DNA of 64,000 nt from Spongiibacter nanhainus (GTDB lineage: Bacteria > Pseudomonadota > Gammaproteobacteria > Pseudomonadales > Spongiibacteraceae), in NCBI RefSeq assembly GCF_016132545.1, contig NZ_CP066167.1, positions 3,346,001 to 3,410,000 of the forward strand, in the 5' to 3' direction. The position numbers and the translations under genes are program-made. Position 1 is the first letter of the stretch; each line of letters begins with the position of its first letter. The notes beneath the pieces were generated by a model. It made no database searches. It was not told where the DNA came from and was given only the letters and a program-made list of their open reading frames with translations. Positions 40,828 to 49,412 of this stretch are shown piece after piece.

Positions 40828-42534
40828 ATGACAACATTGTTGAGGCCAAATCCGGCCGGGCTTTCACGCTGGGTTGCAGCGGCCTTGTTAGGCCTCGCGC
40901 CCGCTCTGGTCAGAGCGGACACCTCCTCTTGCGAGACACTTTACCAGCCCGGTGATCCAGCGTTATTCAAATTTGTGGAAACCCGCAAGGCCCTCGATTA
41001 TCAGCAGTATGCCGGGCGCCCGATTCGCAATATCGACTACCAGGTGTTGCCGGTCTTCAACGAAAACAACCCCAATGAGGACAACTGGGTCTACCGCAGT
41101 CTCAACGTACTCCACATCGACACCCGCCACAGCACACTCAAACAGCAAATGATTGTCCAGTCGGGCGAAGCCCTGGACCCCTCCCGGATCCGGGAGAACG
41201 AGCGCCTGCTGCGGCGCCGGGAGTACCTGATTGACGCGATGATTGTGCCGACACAAGTGTGCGACGACGGCATCGACTTACTGGTGGTAGTTAGGGACGT
41301 TTGGACCTTCTACCCTCGAACATCGGCGTCCCGCTCTGGCGGCGAAAATAGTGTCGGCGCCGGCGTGACAGAGCTAAACCTGTTGGGCACCGGGCAAAAC
41401 TTATCCCTTCGCTACAGCAAAGACGATGAGCGCAGCGGTTATGGAGTGTCCTACCGGGTCCCGGAGCTGTTTCTCCCTCATCTCGCACTGGGACTGGACT
41501 ACTACGACAACTCAGACGGCCAGCTGGTCTCCGGCAGCCTGGCCAAACCCTTCTTTGAGCTGGACAGTCGCTGGGCCGCCGGCATGTACTACACCCAGAC
41601 CCAGCTCGATCAAACCGTCGACCGCAACGACAAAGTCATTAACCGTTACCAGCAGGAGTCTCTGTTTCAGGAGGTGTTCGGCGGTTGGTCCACCGGCCGT
41701 CGAGACGGCGTAGTTCACCGCTGGAAGGTCGGTTATACCGAGGATCGCAATGAGTTCTCAGCCGCCGACCGCGACCCCAGCATGCCTCCCAGCGACGTCA
41801 CACTGCGCTATCCCTGGGCGAGCTGGCAGTTTCTGGAAGACCGCTACTGGACCACCTCCAACATCAGCCGCAGCCATCGCCAGGAGGACATTCTGCTGGG
41901 GCTACAATCCAACCTAAAGTTGGGCTACAGCGATACCGGGCTGGGTGCCAGCCGTAATGCGGTGGTATACAACGCCTTTGCCTCCCACACCGCCAGCGCC
42001 GGCGACCACCACCTGCTGCGCAGCTCCGTGGATGTAAGTGGTCACTACGACACCGACGACCACACAGCGCAGGAAACCCTCTACGGCATCGCATTTCGCT
42101 ATTACAATTTTATCGACAACCGCAACCGCTGGTATGCCCGCGTACATTTTCGCGGCACCCACAACGCTCGTGACGATCAGCTGCTCAGTGGCGGCGGCAA
42201 CGAAACCCTGCGCGGCTACCCCACCGATATCCAACGCGGTAACCGCCAGTGGCTGCTCACGGTCGAACGCCGGCACTTTACCAACATCCATTTGTTTAAC
42301 CTGGCCTGGTTGGGCGGGGCCGCCTATGTGGATACCGGACGCACCTGGGACAGCAAAACCGACAGCCCCGATGCCGACAACCGGGTGCTCACCAATGTTG
42401 GCCTGGGACTGCGCTTCAGCCCATCTAAGTTTCGGGTAGACCGGGTCGGCCATGTGGATATTGCCTGGCCAATGAACGAAGGGGACAATATCGAGAACTA
42501 TCAGATTATTCTCAGAGGTAGCGTCGACTTCTAG
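40828..42534 (+). CDS. Omp85/BamA-superfamily outer-membrane protein with one POTRA-like domain
   Basis: 568 residues. Signal peptide to about residue 30 (ALLGLAPALVRA). Residues about 65-150 form a POTRA-like unit (IRNIDYQVLP, QSGEALDPSRIRENERLLRRREYLIDAMIVP, DLLVVVRDVWTF). The remaining 400 residues are a predicted 16-strand barrel with alternating Tyr/Trp-rich strands and the late motif GGGNETLRGYPTD (the RGY-type lid-loop motif of Omp85 proteins), ending in Phe. BAM/TAM subunits have more POTRAs, so this is a divergent short member of unknown substrate. The next gene, a membrane protein, begins 17 nt later. Confidence 0.8.
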   Translation: MTTLLRPNPAGLSRWVAAALLGLAPALVRADTSSCETLYQPGDPALFKFVETRKALDYQQYAGRPIRNIDYQVLPVFNENNPNEDNWVYRSLNVLHIDTRHSTLKQQMIVQSGEALDPSRIRENERLLRRREYLIDAMIVPTQVCDDGIDLLVVVRDVWTFYPRTSASRSGGENSVGAGVTELNLLGTGQNLSLRYSKDDERSGYGVSYRVPELFLPHLALGLDYYDNSDGQLVSGSLAKPFFELDSRWAAGMYYTQTQLDQTVDRNDKVINRYQQESLFQEVFGGWSTGRRDGVVHRWKVGYTEDRNEFSAADRDPSMPPSDVTLRYPWASWQFLEDRYWTTSNISRSHRQEDILLGLQSNLKLGYSDTGLGASRNAVVYNAFASHTASAGDHHLLRSSVDVSGHYDTDDHTAQETLYGIAFRYYNFIDNRNRWYARVHFRGTHNARDDQLLSGGGNETLRGYPTDIQRGNRQWLLTVERRHFTNIHLFNLAWLGGAAYVDTGRTWDSKTDSPDADNRVLTNVGLGLRFSPSKFRVDRVGHVDIAWPMNEGDNIENYQIILRGSVDF

Positions 42535-42551
42535 GCCCAGGATATACCGCC

Positions 42552-43238
42552 ATGCCAGGTCAGCCCACTCCATCACCAGCCCTGTCCCTGAGCCCACTAG
42601 TTTGGTTTACGGCAATACTGCCGCTGGTCACCATGCACCTATCGTGGCTACTGGCATCCTGGGAGGGCTATATCCACTGGTGCCTGCCCTACTGGGCGGA
42701 CTGCACCAGCATCAGTAAAACCGGCCGCAACGGCCTCGCCTACTTTGTGTTTAAGGGCGGTATGATTGCCACCGCCACACAGCTGGTCGCGTTGTGGATA
42801 CTGAACCGACATTGGCTGCGCAGCCTGGGCGCAGAACCCAGCCGTTTGATGCCGGTACTGGGTGCCATAGCCAGTGTGGCACTGCTTATCTACACCCTGT
42901 CACTGGGTCACGCTGGCGACACCTTCCGACTGCTGCGACGCTTCGGGGTGGTGGCCTACCTGGGGCTGTCTTTCATCCTGTTGGCGCTCACCGCCCATCA
43001 CTTACTGGATACCCGGCTGCGCAGCAGTGGCGAGAAAATGCTGGCTTACAGTGCCGCTCTGCTGGCCATCGCGTTGTTTTCACTGGTATTGGATGCTTGG
43101 CTGGGTAAGGCCTACGACCGAATTGAAGACGCTTTTGAATGGTGGTTAATTCTGCTGCTAAACATCCAGCTATTCTGGCTGGCCCGGTTGTGGAAAAGGT
43201 CTGGACTTGCCATCAGCATAAAACCCGGAACAGAATGA
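42552..43238 (+). CDS. Polytopic membrane protein, possibly Frag1/DRAM/Sfk1-like
   Basis: 228 residues with about six transmembrane helices (near 15-33, 65-85, 100-118, 130-150, 165-185, 195-213). YWADCTSISKTGRNGLAYFVFKGGMI between helices 1 and 2 resembles the yIS-x-TG motif of Frag1/DRAM/Sfk1 proteins; this is a weak match. Function unknown. It follows the Omp85-like gene by 17 nt and likely shares its transcript. Confidence 0.65.
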   Translation: MPGQPTPSPALSLSPLVWFTAILPLVTMHLSWLLASWEGYIHWCLPYWADCTSISKTGRNGLAYFVFKGGMIATATQLVALWILNRHWLRSLGAEPSRLMPVLGAIASVALLIYTLSLGHAGDTFRLLRRFGVVAYLGLSFILLALTAHHLLDTRLRSSGEKMLAYSAALLAIALFSLVLDAWLGKAYDRIEDAFEWWLILLLNIQLFWLARLWKRSGLAISIKPGTE

Positions 43239-43459
43239 GAGCAACAAGCCAGAAATAAACTTTTCGGCTCCGAACAGCAGTTCACGACGTAGTAAAAACT
43301 GGAAATAAAGCAGCAGGAATTAAAAACCACCAGTAATACCAGCCAATCAGCAGGTTGCGGTTTATGGCGGCAGACACTTACAACAACTTTCCCTGCAATA
43401 GCCAGGGGCAGCTACGGACTCCGATCATGGGTCGGTGGGCGCAGATTGTGAGGCTTACT

Positions 43460-44854
43460 ATGCTGCGTCGTATGAACAGTCCAGTGCTGCTGTTAATCTC
43501 TTTGTTAGTGCTGGCGCACTCGACTTTGACATGGGGTGCCAGTAACAAAAATGGCGATGTGCCCAGGGGTGTGATCGTCGATATTGCCGGCCCCATTGGC
43601 CCGGCGATCAGCGATCACGTGGTTCGCAGCATCCACCGGGCCGAGTCTGAGGGTGCCGCGCTGCTGGTGCTGCGTATGGATACCCCGGGCGGCCTAGACA
43701 GCGCCATGCGGGATATTATCCGCGCCATCCTCAACGCCGACGTGCCGGTGGCCAGCTATGTCGCACCCAGCGGTGCCCGGGCGGCCAGTGCCGGCACCTA
43801 TATCCTTTATGCCTCCCACATCGCCGCGATGGCACCGGCCACCAATCTGGGCGCGGCCACCCCAATACCGTTAGGCACGCCCTCACCACCCTCCCTGCCC
43901 AGCCCCGGTGACGGCGAGAGCGACAAGACCGACCCACCCAGCGACCCTGCCCAGCGCAAGATGGTCAACGACGCCGTCGCCTACATCCGCAGCCTCGCCG
44001 AACGGCGGGACCGCAATGCCGACTGGGCGGAAAAAGCGGTCCGCAGCGGGGTCAGCCTTACCGCAGAGAAAGCCTTGGAAAACAAGGTCATCGATATCGT
44101 CGCAGCGGATATGCAAAGCCTGTTGGCACAAATCGACGGCCGCAGGGTGGAGTTGGCGAAGGGCACGGTGACATTGAGCACGGCTAATATGTCACTCGAC
44201 CTCCTCTCACCGGACTGGCGCACCGAGTTGTTGGCCATCATCACCAATCCTTCGGTGGCGTATATTCTGATGATGATCGGCATTTACGGCTTGCTGCTGG
44301 AGGGCTATAACCCCGGCGCCATCGTGCCGGGTGTCACCGGTGCCATCTGCCTGCTGCTGGCCTTATTCGCCTTCCAGATTCTGCCGGTGAACTTCGCCGG
44401 CCTGGCGCTGATTGCCCTGGGCATCGCGCTGATTCTGGCAGAGGCCTTTGTTCCCAGCTTTGGCGTCTTGGGCCTCGGTGGCCTGGCCGCCTTTGTATTT
44501 GGTTCCATCATGCTGATGGACACCGGTGTGCCAGGCTATCAGGTGCCAGTGGCGATGATCGCCGCCACCGCCACGGCGGGAGCACTGGCCATTGGCGCCA
44601 CCGTTTACTTACTGATGCGGGCCCGGCGACGCGCTGTCGTCACCGGCAGTGAGGCACTGATTGGTGCCCACGCCGAGGCGGTGGAGGACTTTGTTACCGG
44701 CGATGGCGAATTTAGCGGTCGGGTGTGGCTGGCCGGCGAGCAGTGGCACGCCATTAGCGACCGAGCCGTGACCAAGGGGCAACATTTACAGGTCACTGAC
44801 CGAGAGGGCCTGACGGTTACCGTGGCCCTGGATCCACAGCACTACAACTCATAA
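43460..44854 (+). CDS. NfeD-family membrane serine protease (long form)
   Basis: 464 residues from the ATG at 43460 ([11 protein letters not shown]), with GAGG six bases upstream; an in-frame upstream extension lacks a signal peptide. Signal peptide, then a ClpP-like protease domain (about 35-220) with catalytic Ser in [11 protein letters not shown] and a downstream Lys; an inserted Pro/Ser-rich loop near 150-180; five transmembrane helices (about 245-390); and a C-terminal OB-fold NfeD domain (about 405-464). Partner of the slipin gene 11 nt downstream: NfeD-type proteases are known to cleave the C-terminus of stomatin-like proteins. Confidence 0.92.
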   Translation: MLRRMNSPVLLLISLLVLAHSTLTWGASNKNGDVPRGVIVDIAGPIGPAISDHVVRSIHRAESEGAALLVLRMDTPGGLDSAMRDIIRAILNADVPVASYVAPSGARAASAGTYILYASHIAAMAPATNLGAATPIPLGTPSPPSLPSPGDGESDKTDPPSDPAQRKMVNDAVAYIRSLAERRDRNADWAEKAVRSGVSLTAEKALENKVIDIVAADMQSLLAQIDGRRVELAKGTVTLSTANMSLDLLSPDWRTELLAIITNPSVAYILMMIGIYGLLLEGYNPGAIVPGVTGAICLLLALFAFQILPVNFAGLALIALGIALILAEAFVPSFGVLGLGGLAAFVFGSIMLMDTGVPGYQVPVAMIAATATAGALAIGATVYLLMRARRRAVVTGSEALIGAHAEAVEDFVTGDGEFSGRVWLAGEQWHAISDRAVTKGQHLQVTDREGLTVTVALDPQHYNS

Positions 44855-44865
44855 GGAGAGGCACA

Positions 44866-45636
44866 ATGATTCTCAGCTTCTGGAGTTTTCTCATCGGCTT
44901 GGCGGTCCTGTTCCTATTTGCCGCCATTAAAATTCTACCCGAGTACGAGCGGGGCGTAGTGTTTACTCTGGGGCGCTACACCGGCGTTAAGGGCCCCGGC
45001 CTGATCATTCTGATCCCGGTAATCCAAAAACTGGTCCGCGTGGATTTACGGGTCATCGTTATGGACGTCCCCACCCAGGACGTGATCTCCAAGGACAACG
45101 TCTCAGTCAAAGTCAATGCAGTGGTGTACTTTCGGGTGGTGGAACCGGACAAGGCCATCATTCAGGTGGAACAGTTTTACGACGCCGTCAGCCAGTTGGC
45201 CCAGACCACCCTGCGCTCGGTACTGGGCCAGCACGAGCTGGACGATATGCTGGGGGAACGAGACAAGCTCAACAGCGACATCCAGACCATTCTCGATAAA
45301 CAAACCGATGCCTGGGGCGTCAAGGTCAACAATGTGGAAATTAAACACGTCGACCTGGACGAGAGCATGATTCGGGCCATTGCCCGGCAGGCCGAAGCCG
45401 AACGCTCCCGGCGCGCCAAGGTGATCCACGCCGAAGGGGAAAAACAGGCCTCGGTAAAATTGCGGGAAGCTGCCGAGGAATTGTCTCAGCAACCCCAAGC
45501 AATTCAGCTGCGCTATATGCAGACTCTGATCGACATCGCCGGCGATAACAACTCCACCATTGTCTTCCCGCTGCCGCTGGATATGATTGAGTCACTGCTC
45601 AAATCGGCGCAGAACAAACAAGACGGCACGTCTTAG
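44866..45636 (+). CDS. Slipin (SPFH/stomatin-like membrane protein)
   Basis: 256 residues. One N-terminal membrane hairpin (about 3-22), the SPFH/band 7 domain ([31 protein letters not shown] to about 180), and a coiled-coil/Ala-Glu-rich part with [26 protein letters not shown], ending in a hydrophobic patch cleaved in relatives. Likely organises membrane microdomains with the upstream NfeD protease (AAGGAGAGG ribosome-binding site, spacing 11 nt between genes). Confidence 0.95.
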   Translation: MILSFWSFLIGLAVLFLFAAIKILPEYERGVVFTLGRYTGVKGPGLIILIPVIQKLVRVDLRVIVMDVPTQDVISKDNVSVKVNAVVYFRVVEPDKAIIQVEQFYDAVSQLAQTTLRSVLGQHELDDMLGERDKLNSDIQTILDKQTDAWGVKVNNVEIKHVDLDESMIRAIARQAEAERSRRAKVIHAEGEKQASVKLREAAEELSQQPQAIQLRYMQTLIDIAGDNNSTIVFPLPLDMIESLLKSAQNKQDGTS

Positions 45637-45744
45637 GGTAACGCCACTCCGCAAGCGGAGCGGTGGTGGGCCAGCCGCCTAGAAGCTTGTTGATGCCCGT
45701 TTTCAACGCCGCAGGAGCAGCGTCGATGGGGAATCAATAGCCTG

Positions 45745-46539
45745 CTAGCGGTTGTCCCCGTCGAGGAAGCGCCCCAGGCCACCCAGCACTGAACCCTCAC
45801 CTTTGTCATCGCCACCGGAAGACGGCGCGTGGGCAATAATGCGATCGGCCATGCGGGAAAACGGCAAGCTCTGTAGCCACACCGTGCCATGGCCTTTCAG
45901 TGAGGCCAAAAACAAGCCCTCACCGCCAAACACCATGGACTTCAAACCGCCGGCGCGCTGAATGTCGTAGTCGATACCTTCGGTAAAGCCCACCAGGCAG
46001 CCGGTATCCACCCGCAGGGTTTCACCGTTGAGTTTCTTCTCCACCACCGTGCCACCGGCCTGTATGAAGGCCATGCCGTCGCCTTCCAGCGATTGAAGAA
46101 TAAAGCCCTCACCACCAAAGAAGCCGCTGCCTAGGCGCTTGTTAAAGCTGATATCCACCTTAGTTCCCAGCGCCGCGCAGAGAAAGGCATCCTTCTGGCA
46201 GATAATTTTTTCGCCCAATGCCGCCATGTTCAGCGCCACGATATTGCCGGGATAGGGCGCCGCAAAGGCTACCCGTTTTTTGCCCTGGCCCTCGTTGGTA
46301 AAGTGGGTGGTGAACACCGACTCGCCGGTAAACATGCGCTTACCTGCTGAAAACAGCTTGCCAAACATGCCCTGATCGGGATCAGAACCGTCACCCATTT
46401 TGGCCTGAAAATTGATGCCCTCTTCCATGTAGGTCATTGCCCCCGCTTCAGCAATTACCGTCTCACCCGGGTCCAGCTCCACTTCCACCAGCTGCATTTC
46501 CGAACCGAGAATGTCGTAGTCCACCTCGTGACAACGCAT
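45745..46539 (-). CDS. AIM24/TIGR00266-family protein
   Basis: 264 residues. The family's beta-rich fold (tryptophan-RNA-binding attenuator-like) is recognised by [60 protein letters not shown] and [29 protein letters not shown]. Function is unknown in bacteria; the mitochondrial relative Aim24 affects inner membrane structure. Convergent with the slipin gene and 63 nt from the CofD-like gene, with a hairpin in between. Confidence 0.92.
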   Translation of the reverse strand: MRCHEVDYDILGSEMQLVEVELDPGETVIAEAGAMTYMEEGINFQAKMGDGSDPDQGMFGKLFSAGKRMFTGESVFTTHFTNEGQGKKRVAFAAPYPGNIVALNMAALGEKIICQKDAFLCAALGTKVDISFNKRLGSGFFGGEGFILQSLEGDGMAFIQAGGTVVEKKLNGETLRVDTGCLVGFTEGIDYDIQRAGGLKSMVFGGEGLFLASLKGHGTVWLQSLPFSRMADRIIAHAPSSGGDDKGEGSVLGGLGRFLDGDNR

Positions 46540-46550
46540 GTTTTACCTCC

Positions 46551-46580
46551 TTATTAAAACCATGCGCGCGGCATGGTTCG
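46551..46580 (-). terminator. Hairpin with short T-run between the CofD-like and AIM24 genes
   Basis: AACCATGC and GCATGGTT pair perfectly around a 5-nt loop and are followed by TTTTAATAAGGAGG on the minus strand, where GGAGG is the AIM24 ribosome-binding site. It may be a weak terminator of the upstream gene or control AIM24 translation. Confidence 0.5.
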
Positions 46581-46602
46581 ACAACGTTTATCGTGCTCTA
46601 TT

Positions 46603-47796
46603 TCACACCAATGACATCAGCGCCGATACCAGTAACTCATTGTCGTAATAGGGCGCGCTGCGTTTACTGACTAGCTTGGTGTCTATGATTTCAATACCCA
46701 GCCGGCGAATATGATCCAGTGACAGGTCGCTGGGGTATTCGCCATTGCGGCTATCCAGCAGAATAAAATTTAACAACTGGTCAGTCGCGACAGTCTCGCC
46801 ACAGTCTCGCCGCAACAGTGCCAACAGCCGATCTATCGACAGCGCCAGGTCCATCCCGATTTGCTCGGGATCATAACCGAGGTTGGGAATGTAGATTTTG
46901 GGGTTGTGATTGTCTGCTATGGCCTTGCCCACCCCCGCCGGCATCAGGTTGGCCAGCAGGCTAGAATAAAAGCTACCGGGCGGATAGCAAATCAACTCGG
47001 CAGCGGCAATGAGTTTGCGATTTTTCTTGCGCAGCGCCGTGGTGGTTTCTTGCCAGGATTCCAACTCACTGGACAACACCATGGTCTCCACCGCCGAGGT
47101 CAATGGCGGCTGTTCTTTGCCAGTAAGGCGATGCTGGCCGATCAAACGGCTGCCGTCTTCTAACTCCGCCGCCAAGTGCAGGTTCTCGTCGACGATTGCC
47201 CGCACCGTGCCCTGCACATTGATCAGTTTGGAAAACAGAAAGATGATCGGGTCCAGCTCCCGGTGGTTGTTAAGATAGCCCCCGGTCAAAATCAGGTTGC
47301 CGATACTGGCGCCGCGCAGATCGAAATCCTCGGGCATGGCGTCGATAAAATAGCCCAGCAGATTACAAATCAAGCGGCGCATGGGGTTGGCGATCTCAGC
47401 AACGCGACGAGATTTTCCCCGGGCCATTTTCTCCAGCTCGCTCCTCAACTCGGCCTGACTGGCTTTGCTGGGCAGGCGGTAGTGAAACAGCTCGTAAATT
47501 TCCGGATGCCCCAGCACGGTCTCGTCGGCCAGTGCCATCAGCCGGCTGCGTAAGTCACCGATGGAGGGCATGGCAAAGGCCCGCCGCAACTCCGCTGAAC
47601 TGCCCCCGGAGTCAAAAGCAGTCACCAAGTGAATGGAATTGTGAGTGTAATTCTTGAGGGTTTTACACAGCGTGTTTAAGGCCGAGCCACCGCTAAAGAA
47701 CAGGATTCTCGGCCCTAACTCCGGGTTTTTATGGTAGCGGCTGATGCGCAGTGGATCGGGAATATCGGCACTGCGACTGACGCGAATCTGGGCCAT
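46603..47796 (-). CDS. CofD/YvcK-like protein of the GAK system
   Basis: 397 residues. CofD (2-phospho-L-lactate transferase)/YvcK fold: nucleotide-binding ILFFSGGSALNTLCKTL (about 30-46), LVTAFDSGGSSAELRRAFAMPSIGDLRSRL (about 58-88), LILTGGYL and CYPPGSFYSSLLANLMPAGVGKAIADNHNPKIYIPNLG. The length and the DSGGSSAELRR...PSIGDLR motif fit a YvcK-like binding site. Its presence next to the ATP-grasp/HprK genes at 51-53 kb identifies it as the CofD-related member of GAK loci (recalled as TIGR04357; not searched). True substrate unknown; no F420 pathway is visible here. Confidence 0.85.
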   Translation of the reverse strand: MAQIRVSRSADIPDPLRISRYHKNPELGPRILFFSGGSALNTLCKTLKNYTHNSIHLVTAFDSGGSSAELRRAFAMPSIGDLRSRLMALADETVLGHPEIYELFHYRLPSKASQAELRSELEKMARGKSRRVAEIANPMRRLICNLLGYFIDAMPEDFDLRGASIGNLILTGGYLNNHRELDPIIFLFSKLINVQGTVRAIVDENLHLAAELEDGSRLIGQHRLTGKEQPPLTSAVETMVLSSELESWQETTTALRKKNRKLIAAAELICYPPGSFYSSLLANLMPAGVGKAIADNHNPKIYIPNLGYDPEQIGMDLALSIDRLLALLRRDCGETVATDQLLNFILLDSRNGEYPSDLSLDHIRRLGIEIIDTKLVSKRSAPYYDNELLVSALMSLV

Positions 47797-47872
47797 GGGG
47801 ACTCAAGTTAGAATGGAGCGCCGGGATAATCCAACGTAGAAGAAAGGGGGCGGCGCAGCGCCCCGTTTCAGA

Positions 47873-48736
47873 TTATTTACCAAACAGCTTATTGAAGGCC
47901 TTATCCAAGGCCTTGTCGACGACGTTGTCGGTCTGTTGGTCCACTTCAGCATCGGTGCGCTCTTCAACACGGTCTTGTTGACGCTCCGCCTTTTGGCCAA
48001 ACAGTTTACCCAGGCTGAATCCACCACCGGCACTGGCCTCGGCGCCATCGGCAGAGGCACCGGCTTCGGCATTGGCACTACCGCTAAAAATATTACCCAT
48101 ATTGGGCATCGTGGTCGGTTCCGCAGGTAACTCAAAGCGGCTTTTGCTGACATTCTCGTCACTGATACTGACAACCTTCATTTCGTTGCCAAAACGCAAG
48201 TAGCCCTTGTCTTTTTCTCTGAGGGCATTGAACACCGCATCCACTTGGCTGGCATCTTTTCCAGAGGCCTTCAACATGGTTTTTGAGAAACCCATCATCG
48301 CGTCACGCAGCTCAATAACGCGCTTGTCGCCTGACAGCACCACTTCGTCGGTTTTTTCACGGCCTTTGTGGTCAGTGTAAGTTACCATCCACACCCGGCC
48401 ACGGATTCCGGCAACAGTTTCGTGACGGCCCGTTTTTTCCATCGATTTAATGGCGGTTGCCTGGGGGCCAGAATCTGGAACCATGCCACTGAACATCTTC
48501 ATGGTGGCGCCAGCATCAATCACCATACCGTCGGTGACCATGTACAGCTTGTCATCCCGCTGCAGCATATAACCCTGTTGCCCCTCGCTGGACATGCGCA
48601 GGTAGTTATCGCCGCGATACTCTACTGTGCTGACCTGATTACCGTTTTGCATCTGCACGACACCGGCTAGCGCGCTGCCGGCCATCCCGATAGCCAGGCC
48701 CGCACCGGCAAGCCACTTCATCGTAGGTGAATTCAT
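47873..48736 (-). CDS. Exported protein, possibly DUF4412-like
   Basis: 287 residues from MNSPTMKWLAGAG at 48736, chosen because GGAGAGGAAA precedes it and a proper signal peptide follows (cleavage near GSALA). Residues 25-200 contain GVVQMQNGNQVSTVEYRGDNYLRM, KLYMVTDGMVIDAG and GRHETVAGIRGRVWMVTYTDHKGREKT, which resemble DUF4412-type periplasmic domains. The C-terminus is an Ala/Glu/Ser low-complexity region followed by an amphipathic helix (DKALDKAFNKLFGK). Function unknown. Same strand as the CofD-like gene (76-nt gap), divergent from the NUDIX gene. Confidence 0.6.
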   Translation of the reverse strand: MNSPTMKWLAGAGLAIGMAGSALAGVVQMQNGNQVSTVEYRGDNYLRMSSEGQQGYMLQRDDKLYMVTDGMVIDAGATMKMFSGMVPDSGPQATAIKSMEKTGRHETVAGIRGRVWMVTYTDHKGREKTDEVVLSGDKRVIELRDAMMGFSKTMLKASGKDASQVDAVFNALREKDKGYLRFGNEMKVVSISDENVSKSRFELPAEPTTMPNMGNIFSGSANAEAGASADGAEASAGGGFSLGKLFGQKAERQQDRVEERTDAEVDQQTDNVVDKALDKAFNKLFGK

Positions 48737-48929
48737 TTTCCTCTCCCTTGGAATTAGCTGTATAACTCTGGTATTTGTTGTTGGCAGTGGTACCCGCGAC
48801 CGTTCATCCACTGCGGGTGACCGTAATGTAACCACCACAGCCGGCTAATACCAGACTCTGTAACAGACTTTTTCCGCCAAATTCGTCAAACTAATGGATC
48901 GTCACCCTACATCAAGAATCCGGCTTTAA

Positions 48930-49412
48930 ATGAGTGAGCTGTCCCCCCCAATTCGTAACGCCGCCCGCGCCCTGATCGTGCGCAATCAATCCGTGCTTGC
49001 CCTGCGCAAAACCGAGGGTCGCTACGCACTGCCTGGCGGTGGCCAGGCCCCCGGCGAGAACCTTCACCAGGCATTGCAGCGCGAGTGCCGCGAGGAGATA
49101 GGCTGCCAAGTCAGCATCGACACTCTGCTGACCGTGGCCGACTATCTCAAACCCCGCAATAGTAAACCCGGTTACCACCGCCATGTGGTGGAATTCCTGT
49201 TTCTCTGCCGCGTCGATGATGACTATCAAGCCCACAACGGCCCCAAGCCGGATAAGCGGCAACTGGATGTGGAATGGCTGTGTTTGGACAAGGTGTCCGA
49301 GGTCGACCTCTCGCCGGGCTTTCTCAAAGCCGTACTGCCACACTATCGCCGCTACCAACACCAGGAGGCCACCTATTTGGGCCAGTTTGACGACACCGAG
49401 GGCGCCACGTGA
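48930..49412 (+). CDS. NUDIX hydrolase
   Basis: 160 residues. The Nudix box GGGQAPGENLHQALQRECREEIG (about residues 36-58) fits GX5EX7REUXEEXGU. N-terminal ARALIVRNQSVLALRKTEGRYALPG is the usual entry strand; the His-rich loop GYHRHVVEFLFLCRV follows. Likely hydrolyses a nucleoside diphosphate linked to another moiety. First gene of the plus-strand cluster; the next gene overlaps by 4 nt (its GTG start within the Nudix stop). No ideal promoter was recognised upstream. Confidence 0.9.
   Translation: MSELSPPIRNAARALIVRNQSVLALRKTEGRYALPGGGQAPGENLHQALQRECREEIGCQVSIDTLLTVADYLKPRNSKPGYHRHVVEFLFLCRVDDDYQAHNGPKPDKRQLDVEWLCLDKVSEVDLSPGFLKAVLPHYRRYQHQEATYLGQFDDTEGAT

Noticed and set aside
48737-48929. 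Pho box upstream of the NUDIX gene
   Set aside because: CGTCA motifs occur but 16 nt apart, not the 11-nt period of a Pho box; no clear -10 follows.
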